DNA of 64,000 nt from NCBI GenBank assembly GCA_016808115.1, contig JAEQBH010005424.1:407398-471397 (forward strand), in the 5' to 3' direction. A model generated the notes under the pieces. The model made no database searches. It saw nothing but the letters and a program-made list of their open reading frames with translations, and was not told the origin of the DNA. The first letter of the stretch is position 1. Every line of letters begins with the position of its first letter. Both the position numbers and the translations under genes were made by a program. Below, in pieces: positions 11,310 to 21,684 of the stretch. This stretch comes from Tetrastigma voinierianum. Taxonomy: Eukaryota > Streptophyta > Magnoliopsida > Vitales > Vitaceae.

Positions 11310-11565
11310 AGAACCTTGGAGATGCCACCACCTGCGTATAAAAGAACTAAGAAGCTTTTCAGTCTTCAGATTCCTCGAGGCCGTTTATTGGTGGAAACAT
11401 GTTTAGGTGTCTTTTTTTTTTTTTTGGATAAGTTCTTCAGGTGTCTTAGTTGTCTAAATTCAAACCTCCCAAAATTGGCCATCACCGTGAGCGAAGCATC
11501 CACTACTGTCTTAGTTGAAATTCAGCATATCAACTACTGGAGTGATATGTTGCCAAGGAAATAAG
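11310..11565 (-). pseudogene. LRR scrap related to the neighbouring NLR
   Basis: The block reading ATGCCACCACCTGCGTATA, then a CTT.AG.CTT.AGAT.CCT..GG segment and CTTCAGGTGTCTTAGTTG, matches 12635-12765 inside the NLR relic. On the minus strand both encode a (N)LAQLRHLK.F..., PQGISRLRNLQTLEG..AGGG-type LRR unit. Here it is isolated, broken by a poly-T run and further decayed. It is most likely the remains of a second, tandem NLR copy or a duplicated LRR end. Confidence 0.7.
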
Positions 11566-11909
11566 ATTCAGGGGTCTCTACTCAGTAGATTACAATAGGA
11601 ATACAATTCGTTTTGACTCATCAATATGAAGCTGCTGCTATTTGTAAATGGTGCATTTGCATCCATAGTCAAGGAAAGGAAAAATAACAAATCTGCCTTG
11701 TTCAAATGGTTAATGTTTACACCTTCATTAGTTGCTATCTGGGGGTGTGGCAATGCTTTCCTTTAAGTTAAAAAGAAGAACACGAAGAAGAGAAAGCATC
11801 ATGAACTTGAACTCAAGGTCTTAACTACAAAATCAAGTTGAAGAAAGATTTCCTAAACAAACACCATTCTAACTGATATAAACTTACAATTAATTTGTCA
11901 TTGGGGAGG

Positions 11910-13969
11910 CTATCTGCCCCAAAATCCGTGACTCATATCCCCTTGATAATTTACAAGTGGAATGTGTTTGATCTTATAATTCTCTGGACCTCCATTGGGG
12001 CTCAACCTCCGAATGAGATCCTCATGCACATCATACAAATCCAATATTTGGAGTGTGGTCACATGTTGCAGTCCTTCAGGCAGAAGCATCAGTTCCATGC
12101 AGAAGGAAATAGATAGTTGTTTCAAGCAAGGCAGTGCTCCCTCTTCAATCTCTGTCCATTCCACCAGATTATTATACGAAGAAATGTCGAGATACTCCAA
12201 TTTAGGGAAACCTCCAGCTCTGAAGAACTCTTTCTCCATACGCCTCCCTTTGTGGGCTTCCGCCATTTGAAGATATTTCAGATTGGGAAGGAACTGCAGA
12301 ATTGTAGTTGGGTTTTCAGAAAGATGGGAGCGGCACAAACGTAACGTGGTGAGGTTCTCCATTGAGCCAAGCCATAGAGGCATCTCAATTAAGGACCCTT
12401 CTAGCTCAAGTGTTTGAAGTAGTGGCCCGGAGGTGAAGGATTCTAAGCAGGAGAGATGAATTCTCATACAAAAGTGAGCTGCTGGGATCGTATGATTCCC
12501 TTTCCCTCTCCACTAAAGAGACAATTTCTGAGACTGATTAGCTTCATGACAGAGAAATAGAGTTCATCTGCATGATCCTCGAGCCGTCTCACTCCAAGTG
12601 AACTGAGTTGGGTCATGATGCCTAACTCCTCCGCAATGCCACCACCTGCATATATGCCTTCTAGAGTCTGGAGGTTTCTAAGTCTTGAGATACCTTGTGG
12701 AACTCTAACCTCACCATCATCGCTAGGCTGGAACATCTTCAGGTGCCTCAGTTGTGCAAGATTCAACACTCCATTTGACAGCTCAAATTCACAGCCAGAC
12801 CAATAGATATCCAAGGTTTGTAGGTTCCGAAGATTGCTGATGCTCTCAGAAAGCTTAGTTATATTAGATCTCACACCCAAATACCTTAGGTTCACCAGTG
12901 CCCTACTTCATCCAGGCAAATTCTTGAGTTCTGTATTTTCCAACTCAACATTCTGAAGTTTGTTGTGCATTACATTTCTCAAACAATCCAGAGCTGACCT
13001 TGGAAAAAGCCATCCTTTGCTTTCAAACAAACGAGGGAATGTGGGAGACTGTTCATGCCTGTGGTGGTGTTTGCTGCCTCAGAAGTGACACATGACGAGC
13101 CGTTGGAGGTATGATGATATCTGAATTTGCAGTGAAATAAAAAATCTTCTGCTTTCATCACACTCAGAGAAAACTCATAGTATGGACTCGGAACCCTAAA
13201 AGAATCCCAAATGATTACTTCTTCTTCAAGCATTCCAAGATCCACCAGCCTTTCTAAATTCTCCTGGGCTTTGTCCTCCATCAGTTCTCCAGATTTTTCT
13301 TGTACTAGACCTGCAGCTACCAGAACTCGAACTAATTCAGCTTTTGTTTTTCGACGGAAGGCACAGCAAAATAACAAAGAGAGTTTAAGGTCATAGGGCA
13401 GATTCATGTAACTTAACATGCAAGACAGAGGGTTCCCTCATCAAACTTTTGATCTGCGTAATTTTGAAAGTCTTCTAAGACAGGAGAGCAATTGAGCCTT
13501 CTGTTCATGATTTCTGAGACCCGCGATTTTGATATTCTCAATTTCACTCCCAAATTCAGCAGTCGACTCTTTCTGATCCTGCTCTGTTTGCCACACACCT
13601 TAATTATGGGAAATCATCAACGTAATCATCTGCCTCGCGAACCTGTTCCCTAATCTCCTCACAAGTTTTATAACGCCCCAGATTCTCTCCACATCTCCGG
13701 AAACTCCTGTAACCTCATCCAGTTTTCTAATGAATGACACCATTTGTTCTTTTCCTTTGTAGCTCTGGTTCTGGATAATGTCAGAAAAGACTTCGCCGTT
13801 TCACGAGCATGTAAATCAAAAGGGATCACCAAAAAAAGCTCCCAACCTCATCAAGTTTGCTGACGAGTGACAGGATTTGATCTTTCACACCCAAAAGAAT
13901 TTCATTCTCCTGTTGTAGTAGAACAGAATTCAGCCTCCACTGGAATAATGTCACAAAAGAAACGGCCAT
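11910..13969 (-). pseudogene. CC-NLR (RPP13-like) resistance-gene relic lacking the NB-ARC core
   Basis: On the minus strand the gene starts at an ATG at 13967-13969 with an Rx_N-type coiled-coil beginning (MAVSFVTLFQWRL, NEILLGVKDQILSLVSKLDEV). The rest of the coiled-coil follows (EIREQVREADDYVDDF, GSEIENIK near 13550). It then passes straight to the winged-helix part (LSYMNLPYDLKLSLLFCCAF, ELVRVLVAAGLVQEKSGELM, ENLERLVDLGMLEEE; 13419-12979). LRRs follow (LRYLGVRSNITKLSESISNL, VPQGISRLRNLQTLEG, LLPEGLQHVTTLQILDL) to a stop at 11910. The P-loop, kinase-2 and GLPL blocks are absent; about 13410-13490 is where they should be. Frameshifts lie near 12470, 12910 and 13000, and stops interrupt the coiled-coil. 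Intact family members are intracellular immune receptors; this one cannot be. Confidence 0.85.
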
Positions 13970-13980
13970 TTCTTGAGCAT
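13707..13980 (-). repeat. Tandem duplication of the NLR N-terminal coding end
   Basis: Two diverged direct copies, 13842-13980 and 13707-13810, share TTCTTTTGTGACATTATTCCAG versus TCTTTTCTGACATTATCCAG. They also share a CTTGATGAGGTT/CTGGATGAGGTT block and the flanking GAGCAT. Together they place the coiled-coil start twice in a row, an internal duplication not expected in a normal CC-NLR. Confidence 0.65.
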
Positions 13981-13982
13981 GC

Positions 13983-14790
13983 GGCCGCCGGCTAAAAGAA
14001 AAACAATAGTTGAGGCTGAATTTCGGAAACTGCTTCTTCTCAGACTCGAGTCAAGATTCACCCTTGTATGTACTTCGGCCTGATTTCTTTTGCTTTGTCC
14101 ATTCAATTCCCAAACAACCGGAGCAGATCAGTGTTGACAGAACTTCGGCCTGGTACAGGCAAGAAAGTATTAATTTTCAAATCAAATGTAGTGAAATTCC
14201 TAGAGCACCATGTTATGATACCCAGTCTAAAATAACAGCGAATTTCTGAATAACTGCTGCTCAAATGCCTTATGTTTACGATTCAATCTCAACAAAGAGT
14301 CATTATAACTTCTGAAAAACTAAAATACCAATCAAAATAATCCTAAAACGTACCAGGCACTTGGCTTTGTGGGTTTTCCGGGGAAAATAAAAATATCTTT
14401 TGAGTGTTGATCACCGAAAGGGGAAATTCGATGACAGGAACTGGTTTAGGGTTCAGTTTTAGTCGCTGAATTCAGCAATCTGACTGTTTTCTCATCCCCT
14501 TGTCCCATCCATCAATCAACTATTGGTGACAGTCATTTTTAAAAAAAATTTCAACTCCAAATTATAAATATTTACGAGTTTTATACGGATGTAATTCACT
14601 GAAAATAAAAAATCCGTAGTCAACATCTAGTTTAAAAATTATACGAGTAGTGCGTTTGTGCAGTGTAAGCGGGCATTACGCGTCGGTTGATGCGTCGAAA
14701 ATTTGACGGCGTTCCCAAGCGGGTTTTATTCGCAAAATTGAAATTGACATGATGTGTTTTAAAGGCTATAAATATTTCATTTTATTCATC
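13983..14790. other. Interval between the NLR relic and the Pack-MULE
   Basis: No gene is recognised. It may include the former promoter and leader of the NLR relic (towards 14000-14500), but no convincing promoter motif can be assigned. The last part (14640-14760) is unusually CpG-containing for the neighbourhood. Confidence 0.5.
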
Positions 14791-14799
14791 TGTGATATT
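14791..14799 (+). repeat. Left 9-bp target site duplication of the Pack-MULE
   Basis: TGTGATATT immediately precedes the GAG terminus of the left TIR. It matches the right flank ATTGATATT at 16761-16769 in seven of nine positions. Nine bases is the usual duplication length for Mutator-like elements. Confidence 0.65.
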
Positions 14800-15172
14800 G
14801 AGTTTTGTGCGAAATACACATTTAAAAAAAATAAAATAAAATTACAGTTACGTTTGAAAATATTAAAGTAGAACCCAGTTGTATGGCGTCGGCATTTGAT
14901 TTATGCGAGAAGCGGGTTTTAATTGAATCTTAGTCAATTGCCCAGCAACGACAAATTAAGCTACGGATTTATGTTCTATGCGCTGCTGCCCCAGCTGCAA
15001 ATAAGAAGGGAGGCAGATGCTGTACTGAGAAGAAGCAGTTGCATAACTCTAGACAATTGCTGGCTGCTGCTGTGTGATGCAACGTATATTCCCACCTGCC
15101 AAAGCAATCTCCTTTGCACCTTTAATTCCGACTACCTGAGACAACCACCATGGATTTTAAGTTTGTTGTCCA
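14800..15172 (+). repeat. Left TIR of the Pack-MULE
   Basis: This inverted repeat pairs with 16332-16760. Its inner edge is at TTTGTTGTCCA (15162-15172), where similarity to the right arm stops and GRAS coding begins. It contains the ATG of the chimeric frame at 15150. Confidence 0.8.
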
Positions 15173-15467
15173 GAGTTATGAGAGGAGGCTGATTGAGAAA
15201 GAATTGTTTGGGTGGGAGGCTATGAATGCCATTGCTTGTAATCAGAGAGAATTGAAATCAGGAACATACAAGCGGTGGCAGGTTCGGAACGAGAGGGCCG
15301 GGTTCAGGCAGCTCCCTTTGGACCAGGAGATCGTTAAGATAGCGAGAAAGCAGGTGAAATCTTGCTACCATAAAGATTTTATGATTGATGAAGATGGTCA
15401 ATGGTTGCTACAGGGGTGGAAGGGACGCGTCATTTTTGCAATCACTTCTTGGAAGCCTGCTCTTTAA
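15150..15467 (+). CDS. Chimeric ORF: TIR-derived start fused to GRAS C-terminus
   Basis: This is a 105-codon frame. The ATG (15150-15152, context CCACCATGG, a good plant start context) and the first seven to eight codons (MDFKFVVQ) lie in the left TIR. From about residue 9 the protein is the C-terminal part of a GRAS regulator: ERRLIEKELFGWEAMNAIAC, TYKRWQVRNERAGFRQLPL, VKSCYHKDFMIDEDGQWLLQ and GWKGRVIFAITSWKP. This is the PFYRE end plus the SAW motif, closest by eye to SCL9/14/33-type members. Full GRAS proteins have several hundred residues with LHRI-VHIID-LHRII blocks, all missing here. The frame is unbroken with a TAA stop at 15465. Whether it is expressed is unknown. It would lack most of the fold, so it may act as an RNA source or partial protein, or do nothing. 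Confidence 0.8.
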   Translation: MDFKFVVQSYERRLIEKELFGWEAMNAIACNQRELKSGTYKRWQVRNERAGFRQLPLDQEIVKIARKQVKSCYHKDFMIDEDGQWLLQGWKGRVIFAITSWKPAL

Positions 15468-16331
15468 AATGCATACTCCATTATGAATGTATGCATTATG
15501 GATTCTCCTTGTGAAATTGAATTTCAGCCTTTTTGTTCTATATGACTTCATGACTTATTTGATATCTGAATCTATGGTTTTGAATTTTCTCTGGTTAAAG
15601 CTCAAATCTCTCTTTCAGCGCACTCTGCCTCTTTGTTTAATTTTGTATATAAACTGATACATAAACTTTCTATTGACTGATACATAAAGGAGATGATATT
15701 TTCAGCTATTTGCATCAAGCTCAAAACAGAAAAGACGAAATGATTAATTTCATATAAAGTTAGCTGCAGCTGAAGTTGGTTGTGAACCAGAAAAGACCAG
15801 TATTAGAACATTAACATATCGATTAGGCAATAGATAATGATGCCTCAACTGTATAAACGTTTGAACAAAGAACTCGGAGATTAGATTTACGTGAAAGCTT
15901 TAATTTCACAATCAGTGATCTAGTTAAGTTCTGTCCTAGCAGTTTATCAGTATGTAAAGGCATCTAAAGGATTGGTTTCTGGTAGTTGCTGCTTCTATAG
16001 CTAATTTGGATTTTTAATAAGGCTCCAAGATATGCTTGGATTGGATTGGCTGAGAAATGCCTTTGTAGGTCTAGATACTAATGCAAGAAAGCAAAAGCAC
16101 CACATGAGTTGTTTTGGGGGCATTCTTTAGTTTATATAAGAAGGCATCAAAGCTTACGAGTGTCCATTTTTTAAATGTATGTGGGTAAATTTTTAGCTGT
16201 GTCTCCACATGATGTGCATCTTGCATTTGTGAGCAAGAAAAATAGGAGAAAAGCCAAAAAAAAAAGAAAGGAAAAGTTGTTCAGGGGGCCAAGAATGTCC
16301 ATTTTTTAAATGTATGTGGGTAAATCCATGG
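15468..16331 (+). other. Captured GRAS 3' flank / interior of the Pack-MULE
   Basis: There are no coding features. It is probably the 3' untranslated and downstream sequence of the donor GRAS gene, taken along with the coding end. A short palindrome-like pair (ATGCATACTCCATTATGAATGTATGCAT) lies just after the stop, and a 30-base direct repeat sits next to the right TIR. Confidence 0.55.
16161..16325 (+). repeat. 30-bp exact direct repeat at the right TIR junction
   Basis: A 30-base sequence starting TGTCCATTTTTTAAATG and ending GTGGGTAAAT occurs at 16161-16190 and again at 16296-16325, with no differences seen. The second copy ends six bases before the right TIR begins. Confidence 0.9.
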
Positions 16332-16760
16332 TGGACAACAAACTTAAAATCCATGGTGGTTGTCTCAGGTAGTCAGAATTAAAGGTGCAAAGGAGATTGC
16401 TTTGGCAGGTGAGAATATACATTGCATCACACAGCAGCAGCCAGCAATTGTCTAGAGTTATGCAATTGCTTCTTCTCAGTACAGCATCTGCCTCCCTTCT
16501 TATTTGCATTTTGGGGCAGCAGCGCGTAAACATCATCCGGGTCAGTGCGGCGTTGTGACAATGGCGTTGAATTAATTAAATCAAATGTCGCCGTTGTCAG
16601 CGATGTGATTGGCGGTGAATGCAGCCGTCCGGTTGCCGGCCTGCGTAAATCAATCTTGGCGTTGTAGTTCTTGGCGTTAAAAGGCTCTCTTTGAAATATT
16701 TCGGACGTAACCGTAATTTTATTTTATTTTTTTTAAATAGGGTATTTCCGTACAAAACTC
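16332..16760 (-). repeat. Right TIR of the Pack-MULE
   Basis: Inverted copy of 14800-15172. On its own minus strand it repeats the same ATG and adjacent codons. It ends at ACAAAACTC, directly followed by the nine bases ATTGATATT. Confidence 0.8.
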
Positions 16761-16769
16761 ATTGATATT

Positions 16770-17103
16770 ATTTACTAACCTTTTAAATAATTCATATTCT
16801 TAAAAAATTAGTTTATATGGATTAAAATAATTTTTTGATATTTGATATTAATTATTAAAAAAATATAATTTAAATTATATTATCATTTTATTTTGTATTA
16901 TTCTTTTTAAATTATTTTTCATATTTATCTTATTAATATTTTATATAAAATACAAACTTATTTAAAAATTATTATTATTATTTTTTACATCAATTTATTT
17001 AAAAATTATTGAAATGAGAAAAATGAAATTATAAGATTTGATAAATTAATAGGTTCAAACAAAGATTTGATAAATTAATATGATTTACTAAAAATAAATT
17101 ATT
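16770..17103. other. AT-rich non-coding interval
   Basis: Very AT-rich sequence without genes. Its last bases (TTATT, 17099-17103) form the left flank of the next element. Confidence 0.6.
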
Positions 17104-18762
17104 TGTAATGCCCCAATCCCGGGGTGTCGTTGACCATAGTCAGACACTTGTGGAATATCGTGTCATATCTGTGACGTATAAATAAATAAAAGCAATTCTT
17201 GAGGCTCATGCATGATATTCATCGAGAATATATCATATATAACAATAGTTCGAGAGTTATACATTACTCTTAATAAACATATATCAAAATTTAGAGTTTT
17301 AATATGTTATACAAAATGAATACCAAAGCCCGCAAATCAAACTCTTCTAAGCATGACCTCCCAATGAGCGTCGTCGCCACTTGTCTGGCTCGCGTACTTT
17401 TGAAATAATGATCGCCGATAAAGGTGAGCGTCTTCGGTAGTGATAATTCGCACATGGGGTTGCTCCCCCTTTAAAAGTGCCTGTCATGGCAACTAATCGC
17501 AGCTCAAGCGAAATCGTGATCACCTTGAATGTGCATGCCACAATCCCGTAATACCGTCTTCTTGCATTCACTTCTGGCATCTTTCTAAGCAAAATGTGAG
17601 TAAAATACACTTTTCAAAACAAGATTTTTGTTCTCGGCTTTCTTCTGCGAGGTTTGGTAAATATGTTAGACAATATAGGGTGAATTCTTTGGATCATTTT
17701 CCAACGGTCATGGAGTCCGCCTCAGTCATACTCGAAATGGCTGATGGACCACTCTCCAAGACAATTATTGGAAAATCTTCATTGAAATTTCTTTCTAACC
17801 ATTTCAATTTCTTTCATTTTCTTTCATGTCATGCACTCACGCTGTCAAATCTAGGATGTCGGTGCGTATGGAATGCGATATGTCGTTGGAAACAATTGAT
17901 CTTTAGTATATTTCTGCATGTATATATTATCAAAAATTAATTGACATAATTCACATTATTGATTCCATGATAACATCGAAAATTAATTCGCGTGGTAATT
18001 AACAAATCAAGCAATTCATTTTGAATCATCAAACCATAAAAATCTGACATATCACGTGAATAATATAGTGAAACCCAAACAAACCTTTGTTTGGCCACAC
18101 AATAGGGATTTTCTCCACTCGGTTCAAAATTTTGAAACCGAAAACACGGTATCGAGGCCTCGACAAATCCTCGTCCATTAAAATGGCTCTTAGCGAAGAA
18201 TAAACCAAGTAGGAAAGATCCTACCTCTTGAAGTTGTCGAACTCCTGAGAATCGGTGTCAGCGTAGCCATATCACGTAGATCGGCCTGTGCTTGTGAAGA
18301 GAACAAAGTCAGAAAGTAGGGAAATCTGAGAGAAGTCACTTTTTCTCTCTTTAAAACCGATCTCCTTTGTGCACGATTTCCAGCAGTGACGAATGGAGAA
18401 AGGAGTAATCTTTTGTCTTATTCGCTTATTCTTTTCACTTAATTGTTTATCGCTAGTTTGATTTTTAGCCGCGTGACTTGTCCCAAGCCATTAAGTCTCC
18501 ATCATCTCACTAATCGTCTGGCATGTGTCGCGTAGATGCGTGTAATGGGTGACTTTGTCGCATCGCATGTCTCTCTGAAGCGATATCTGACACCACGGTC
18601 TTATCAAAAAACGTGAAATTCCGATATCTCGAGGAAATTTGACAAATTGTGGTAGGCTAGTTTCGAGCGTTCCAATGGTGAAGTCTGTTTGGATTATCAG
18701 AATCTGAAAAATTTTGGATTTTTGGTAAGTACCATTTTCAAAAATTAGAATTTCGGTTTACA
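17104..18762 (-). repeat. 3' LTR of the minus-strand Tekay-like element
   Basis: It begins TGTAATGCCCCAATCC and ends TTTCGGTTTACA on the plus strand, followed at once by a pyrimidine tract (polypurine on the minus strand). It is homologous along its length to 24562-26206 and to the solo LTR 26452-28148. Shared landmarks include the GTAGTGATAATT..CACATGGGGTT block, AAACCGAAAACACGG and ATTAAAATGGCTCTTAGC. Confidence 0.85.
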
Positions 18763-18775
18763 TTCTTCCCTCCTT
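18763..18775 (-). other. Polypurine tract (minus strand)
   Basis: TTCTTCCCTCCTT on the plus strand is AAGGAGGGAAGAA on the element strand. It directly adjoins the 3' LTR, which sets the orientation of the element. Confidence 0.8.
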
Positions 18776-18889
18776 AAAAGAATTTCATCCCTAAATTCTT
18801 CTGTCACAATGAATCCATGCATATACAACGTGCACTATGCCATGTAAATAGTGTTTAAGTGATGGCAGTAAACCGATACCTTCATCCCT

Positions 18890-20049
18890 AAACAAAAAGG
18901 GATAGGTGGCTCGCATCGTGTCCTCGCGCTCCCACATTAACTCCTCCACTCCCGCAGTCTTTGCCGCAGCACCCTCTTACTAATATCACGATTATTAGTA
19001 TGAAGCACGATCCGTATCATAATACTGCTTGGTCCCTCTGGTCCCATCGCATCAACTCGATCTCTCCCGATCCCTTTATAGTTTGAGATGCGGGTGTACC
19101 TCACAGAGCATGGGCGTGGAATACCTCATGGACACCTGACATGTTGGGCGATAAATCCAACCGGTACGCTACAGTGCCTACCCTCTCGAGTATCTCGAAG
19201 GGTCCAATGAACCTCGATGGCTTCCGTGACTTGCCGGGCGACCACTCTCTTGGCGACACCTTGAGAAGCGTGATCTCGAACTCGAACTCTAAGGGTCGGC
19301 GTCGCACATCAGCATAGCTCTTACGCCGACCACGGAGTTGTGAGAAAATGACTGTCGTACCAAGCTCACCTTCTCGAGAGGTGTCTCCTAATCAGTCGAA
19401 CCGATGATAAAGCTCTCTCCACCTCGATCCAACATATCGGTGATCTTCGTAGCCTCATGCAATGCCTCATGGTGCCATCGTATGCTAGCGATACTTTGTT
19501 GTTGTAGGCGAGTCGCCCAGGGAAAATGTTTTTCGACAGCCCTTATGATCGGGACATGCTGCGGCATGTCCTCCTAACACAATATGGTCCTCTCACGACC
19601 ATCCTACGACAGGTGGAAAGTTGTACTCATAGTGACCGTTTGCTATAGCCTTTGGAAACTCTTCGAAGTGCTGCCGTGGCTCTCGGGTCTCTATCGACAC
19701 TATGGATACTGGTACTCCATGTAGCCGGACTATCTCTCGAATGTACAACCGGAAGAATCTCTCCAATGTGAAGGTCATCCACACAGCTAGAAAATGTGCC
19801 GACTTTGTGAGCCGGTCCACTATCACCCATACCGCATCATGTCCTTGAGGTGTCGTGGCAAGTGGGTCACATAATCCCTCGTGACGTGCTCCCACTTCCA
19901 CTCAGCCACCTCCAATGGCTGAAGTAGCCCTGCTGGCTTCTGGTGCTCAACCTTAACCTGCTGACATGTGAGACATCGTCGAACAAATCCCAGTGTCTCT
20001 TCATCCTTTCGAGTAGTCTTGTGACGAAGATCCTAGTATGCCGTGCCAC
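18890..20049 (-). pseudogene. Tekay-like integrase with chromovirus-type C-terminus
   Basis: Order on the minus strand: a finger remnant with the CxxC half (RFVRRCLTCQQ-like, about 19960-19990); core with GHDAVWVIVDRLTKSAHFLAV and LERFFRLYIREIVRLHGVPV (19901-19700); C-terminal KVSPREWSPGKSRKPSRFIG, PFEILERVGTVAYRLDL and VHEVFHAHAL (19300-19101). A final WERED.MRATYPFLF trace lies near 18895-18945, typical of chromovirus integrase tails. Stops and frameshifts between blocks (for example after PVSIVS) show decay. Confidence 0.8.
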
Positions 20050-20384
20050 CTGAATGCTGCGGAAAATCGAGAGCGATGAAACTCCACGAGAATCTCTCTC
20101 AAAATCGATTCGACTAAGGAACCACTACCCAGTCCTCTATCTGAGAAGACTACCATCGCGGGCGGTCGACCCTGCGTCTGCTGGCGTACGGTCCTGATGG
20201 ACACTATCTCCGCATCACGTCACGGACTCAATCACTCTACTCCGCGAGCGGTGTAGCTAAACTCCCAGCGCCCCGAGCACCTTCGCATCTTTGCCCAAAG
20301 CGTCCCCACAGTCTCTAGCATCCGCCATTCCCAGGAAGCTATACTAGCCAATGTGATGAAGCTTCGGCGGGTGCATCAGCCACT

Positions 20385-20687
20385 TTACATTGCCTTATCG
20401 GTGTGTCTGAAAAGTGAAGTCATAGTCACTCTGAGGAACTCCATCCATCTGCGTTGCCTCATGTTGAGGTCCCGCTGCATGAAAATATACTTCAAACTTT
20501 TATGGTCTGAGTACACCTCGAACTTCTCACCATATAAGTAGTGGCACCAAATCTTCAAGGTGAAGACTACGGCCGCCAACTCCATATCGTGTGTGAGGTA
20601 ATTTTGCTCATGATTCTTCAACTGATGGGAACCATAAGATACCCTCCGATTTGCATCAAAAACACATCCCGGTCGGCCCTCGAGCAT
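20385..20687 (-). pseudogene. RNase H of the minus-strand Tekay-like element
   Basis: An uninterrupted segment gives SYGSHQLKNHEQNYLTHDME, LAAVVFTLKIWCHYLYGEKF and VYSDHKSLKYIFMQRDLN, then RRWMEFL. These are the E and D containing blocks of the Ty3 RNase H (family: ASRQLKxHExNYPTHDLELA). The upstream RH start is degraded. Confidence 0.85.
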
Positions 20688-20825
20688 CTGTTACTTGTGT
20701 ATCTGTCACAATCGAGGACTATCAAGATAGAATTTGAAGTAAGCCTCCTTTCATCTGGAGATATAGCTTCGCATCGGTCATTCCAATCAAACTTGACTCG
20801 ATACGGTGTCCACGGTCATAGGTCT

Positions 20826-21684
20826 TCAATCGGGAGAAATCACCGATGAATCTCCTATATTTTGATCAATCCCCAAAGGCTTCATTATCTTGAAAATGAC
20901 TTTGGCCTCCAACTCATCATGGCCTGGAGCCTTCTCTAGGTCAGCGACACGCGATGCGACACCACGTGTCCCCGAAAATCTCACCTCGATGGCAAAGCTT
21001 CGCCTTCTTGGAACTTGGCGTGTATATGATGGTCTCGGCAAGCGCCAGCTCGCGATCCTCAATGATCCTCATCTTTCCCACTCTAGCGGGAGTAGATCAA
21101 AAATGTCATCCACAAGACCGCGACAAGCGGTCAAATAGGGTTGGAATACCCTATTCATGAGGTCCATGAATGTTGTTGGCGCATTCGTCAATCAAGGCAT
21201 CACCGTAAACTTAAGTACCCATGCCGCGTCTTGAGCATTGTCTTAGGGATATCATACCCACCCCAACCCTCAATTGATGGTAACCCATACAAGAGTCTGC
21301 TCTTGGAGTAGACTCGCGCTCACTCTCAAGCGATCAAACAAGTCATCAATCCTCGGCAGTAGTGCGGAGTTCTTGATTGTAACCTTTGTTCAACTATCGT
21401 AGTCGTGCATTCGAAAGGTCTTATCCTTCTTCTTTGCAAATAGAACCAGAGCGCCCCGTGGTGAAGTGCTCGGTCTAATGAACCCCTTGTCCAGTAACTC
21501 ACAGCCATTTGGACTCGAGGATCTGCAACTCATTGGCTGCCATCCTATGCGGAGTCATAGAGATGGGCGAAAGTGCAGGAGTGTAACTGTTAGAAGTCTC
21601 TGACCCTGGAGGCAATCCGTAGCTCATTCGAAAAAACGTCCTCATGCTGCAAACTACTTGAGGTGAATCGAAATCAGGTCTCAC
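20826..21684 (-). pseudogene. Reverse transcriptase of the minus-strand Tekay-like element
   Basis: Pieces in several frames follow the family order. They are VVCSMRTFFRMSYGLPPGSE (pre-RT), HRMAANELQILESKWL, LPRIDDLFDRL, LTNAPTTFMDLMNRVFQPYL and a VDDIFD remnant of the catalytic FIDDILVYS box. Frameshifts split almost every block, and the palm motif sequence is altered around the DD. Inactive. Confidence 0.75.

Larger units (their letters stand above)
14800..16760 (+). mobile_element. Pack-MULE carrying a GRAS gene fragment
   Basis: A 1.96-kb unit is bounded by long terminal inverted repeats: left arm 14800-15172, right arm 16332-16760. Both ends read GAGTTTTGT(G/A)CG..AAATAC inward, followed by TTTAAAAAAAATAAAATAAA. 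The inner ~200 bases of the arms are near-identical (CAGATGCTGTACTGAGAAG, ACAATTGCTGGCTGCTGCTG, GGTGGTTGTCTC on the complement). The outer parts are more diverged, and the right arm is about 55 bases longer. Imperfect 9-bp flanking duplications fit a MULE. Between the arms is the 3' end of a GRAS gene with apparent 3' untranslated sequence, and no transposase. That is the definition of a Pack-MULE. Confidence 0.8.

Noticed and set aside
11995..12344. Plus-strand open frames over the LRR region
   Set aside because: Antisense shadows of the NLR relic on the minus strand.
16306..16536. Minus-strand 76-codon frame similar to 14923-15192
   Set aside because: Both are non-coding TIR sequence of the Pack-MULE read from the two arms; no family match.
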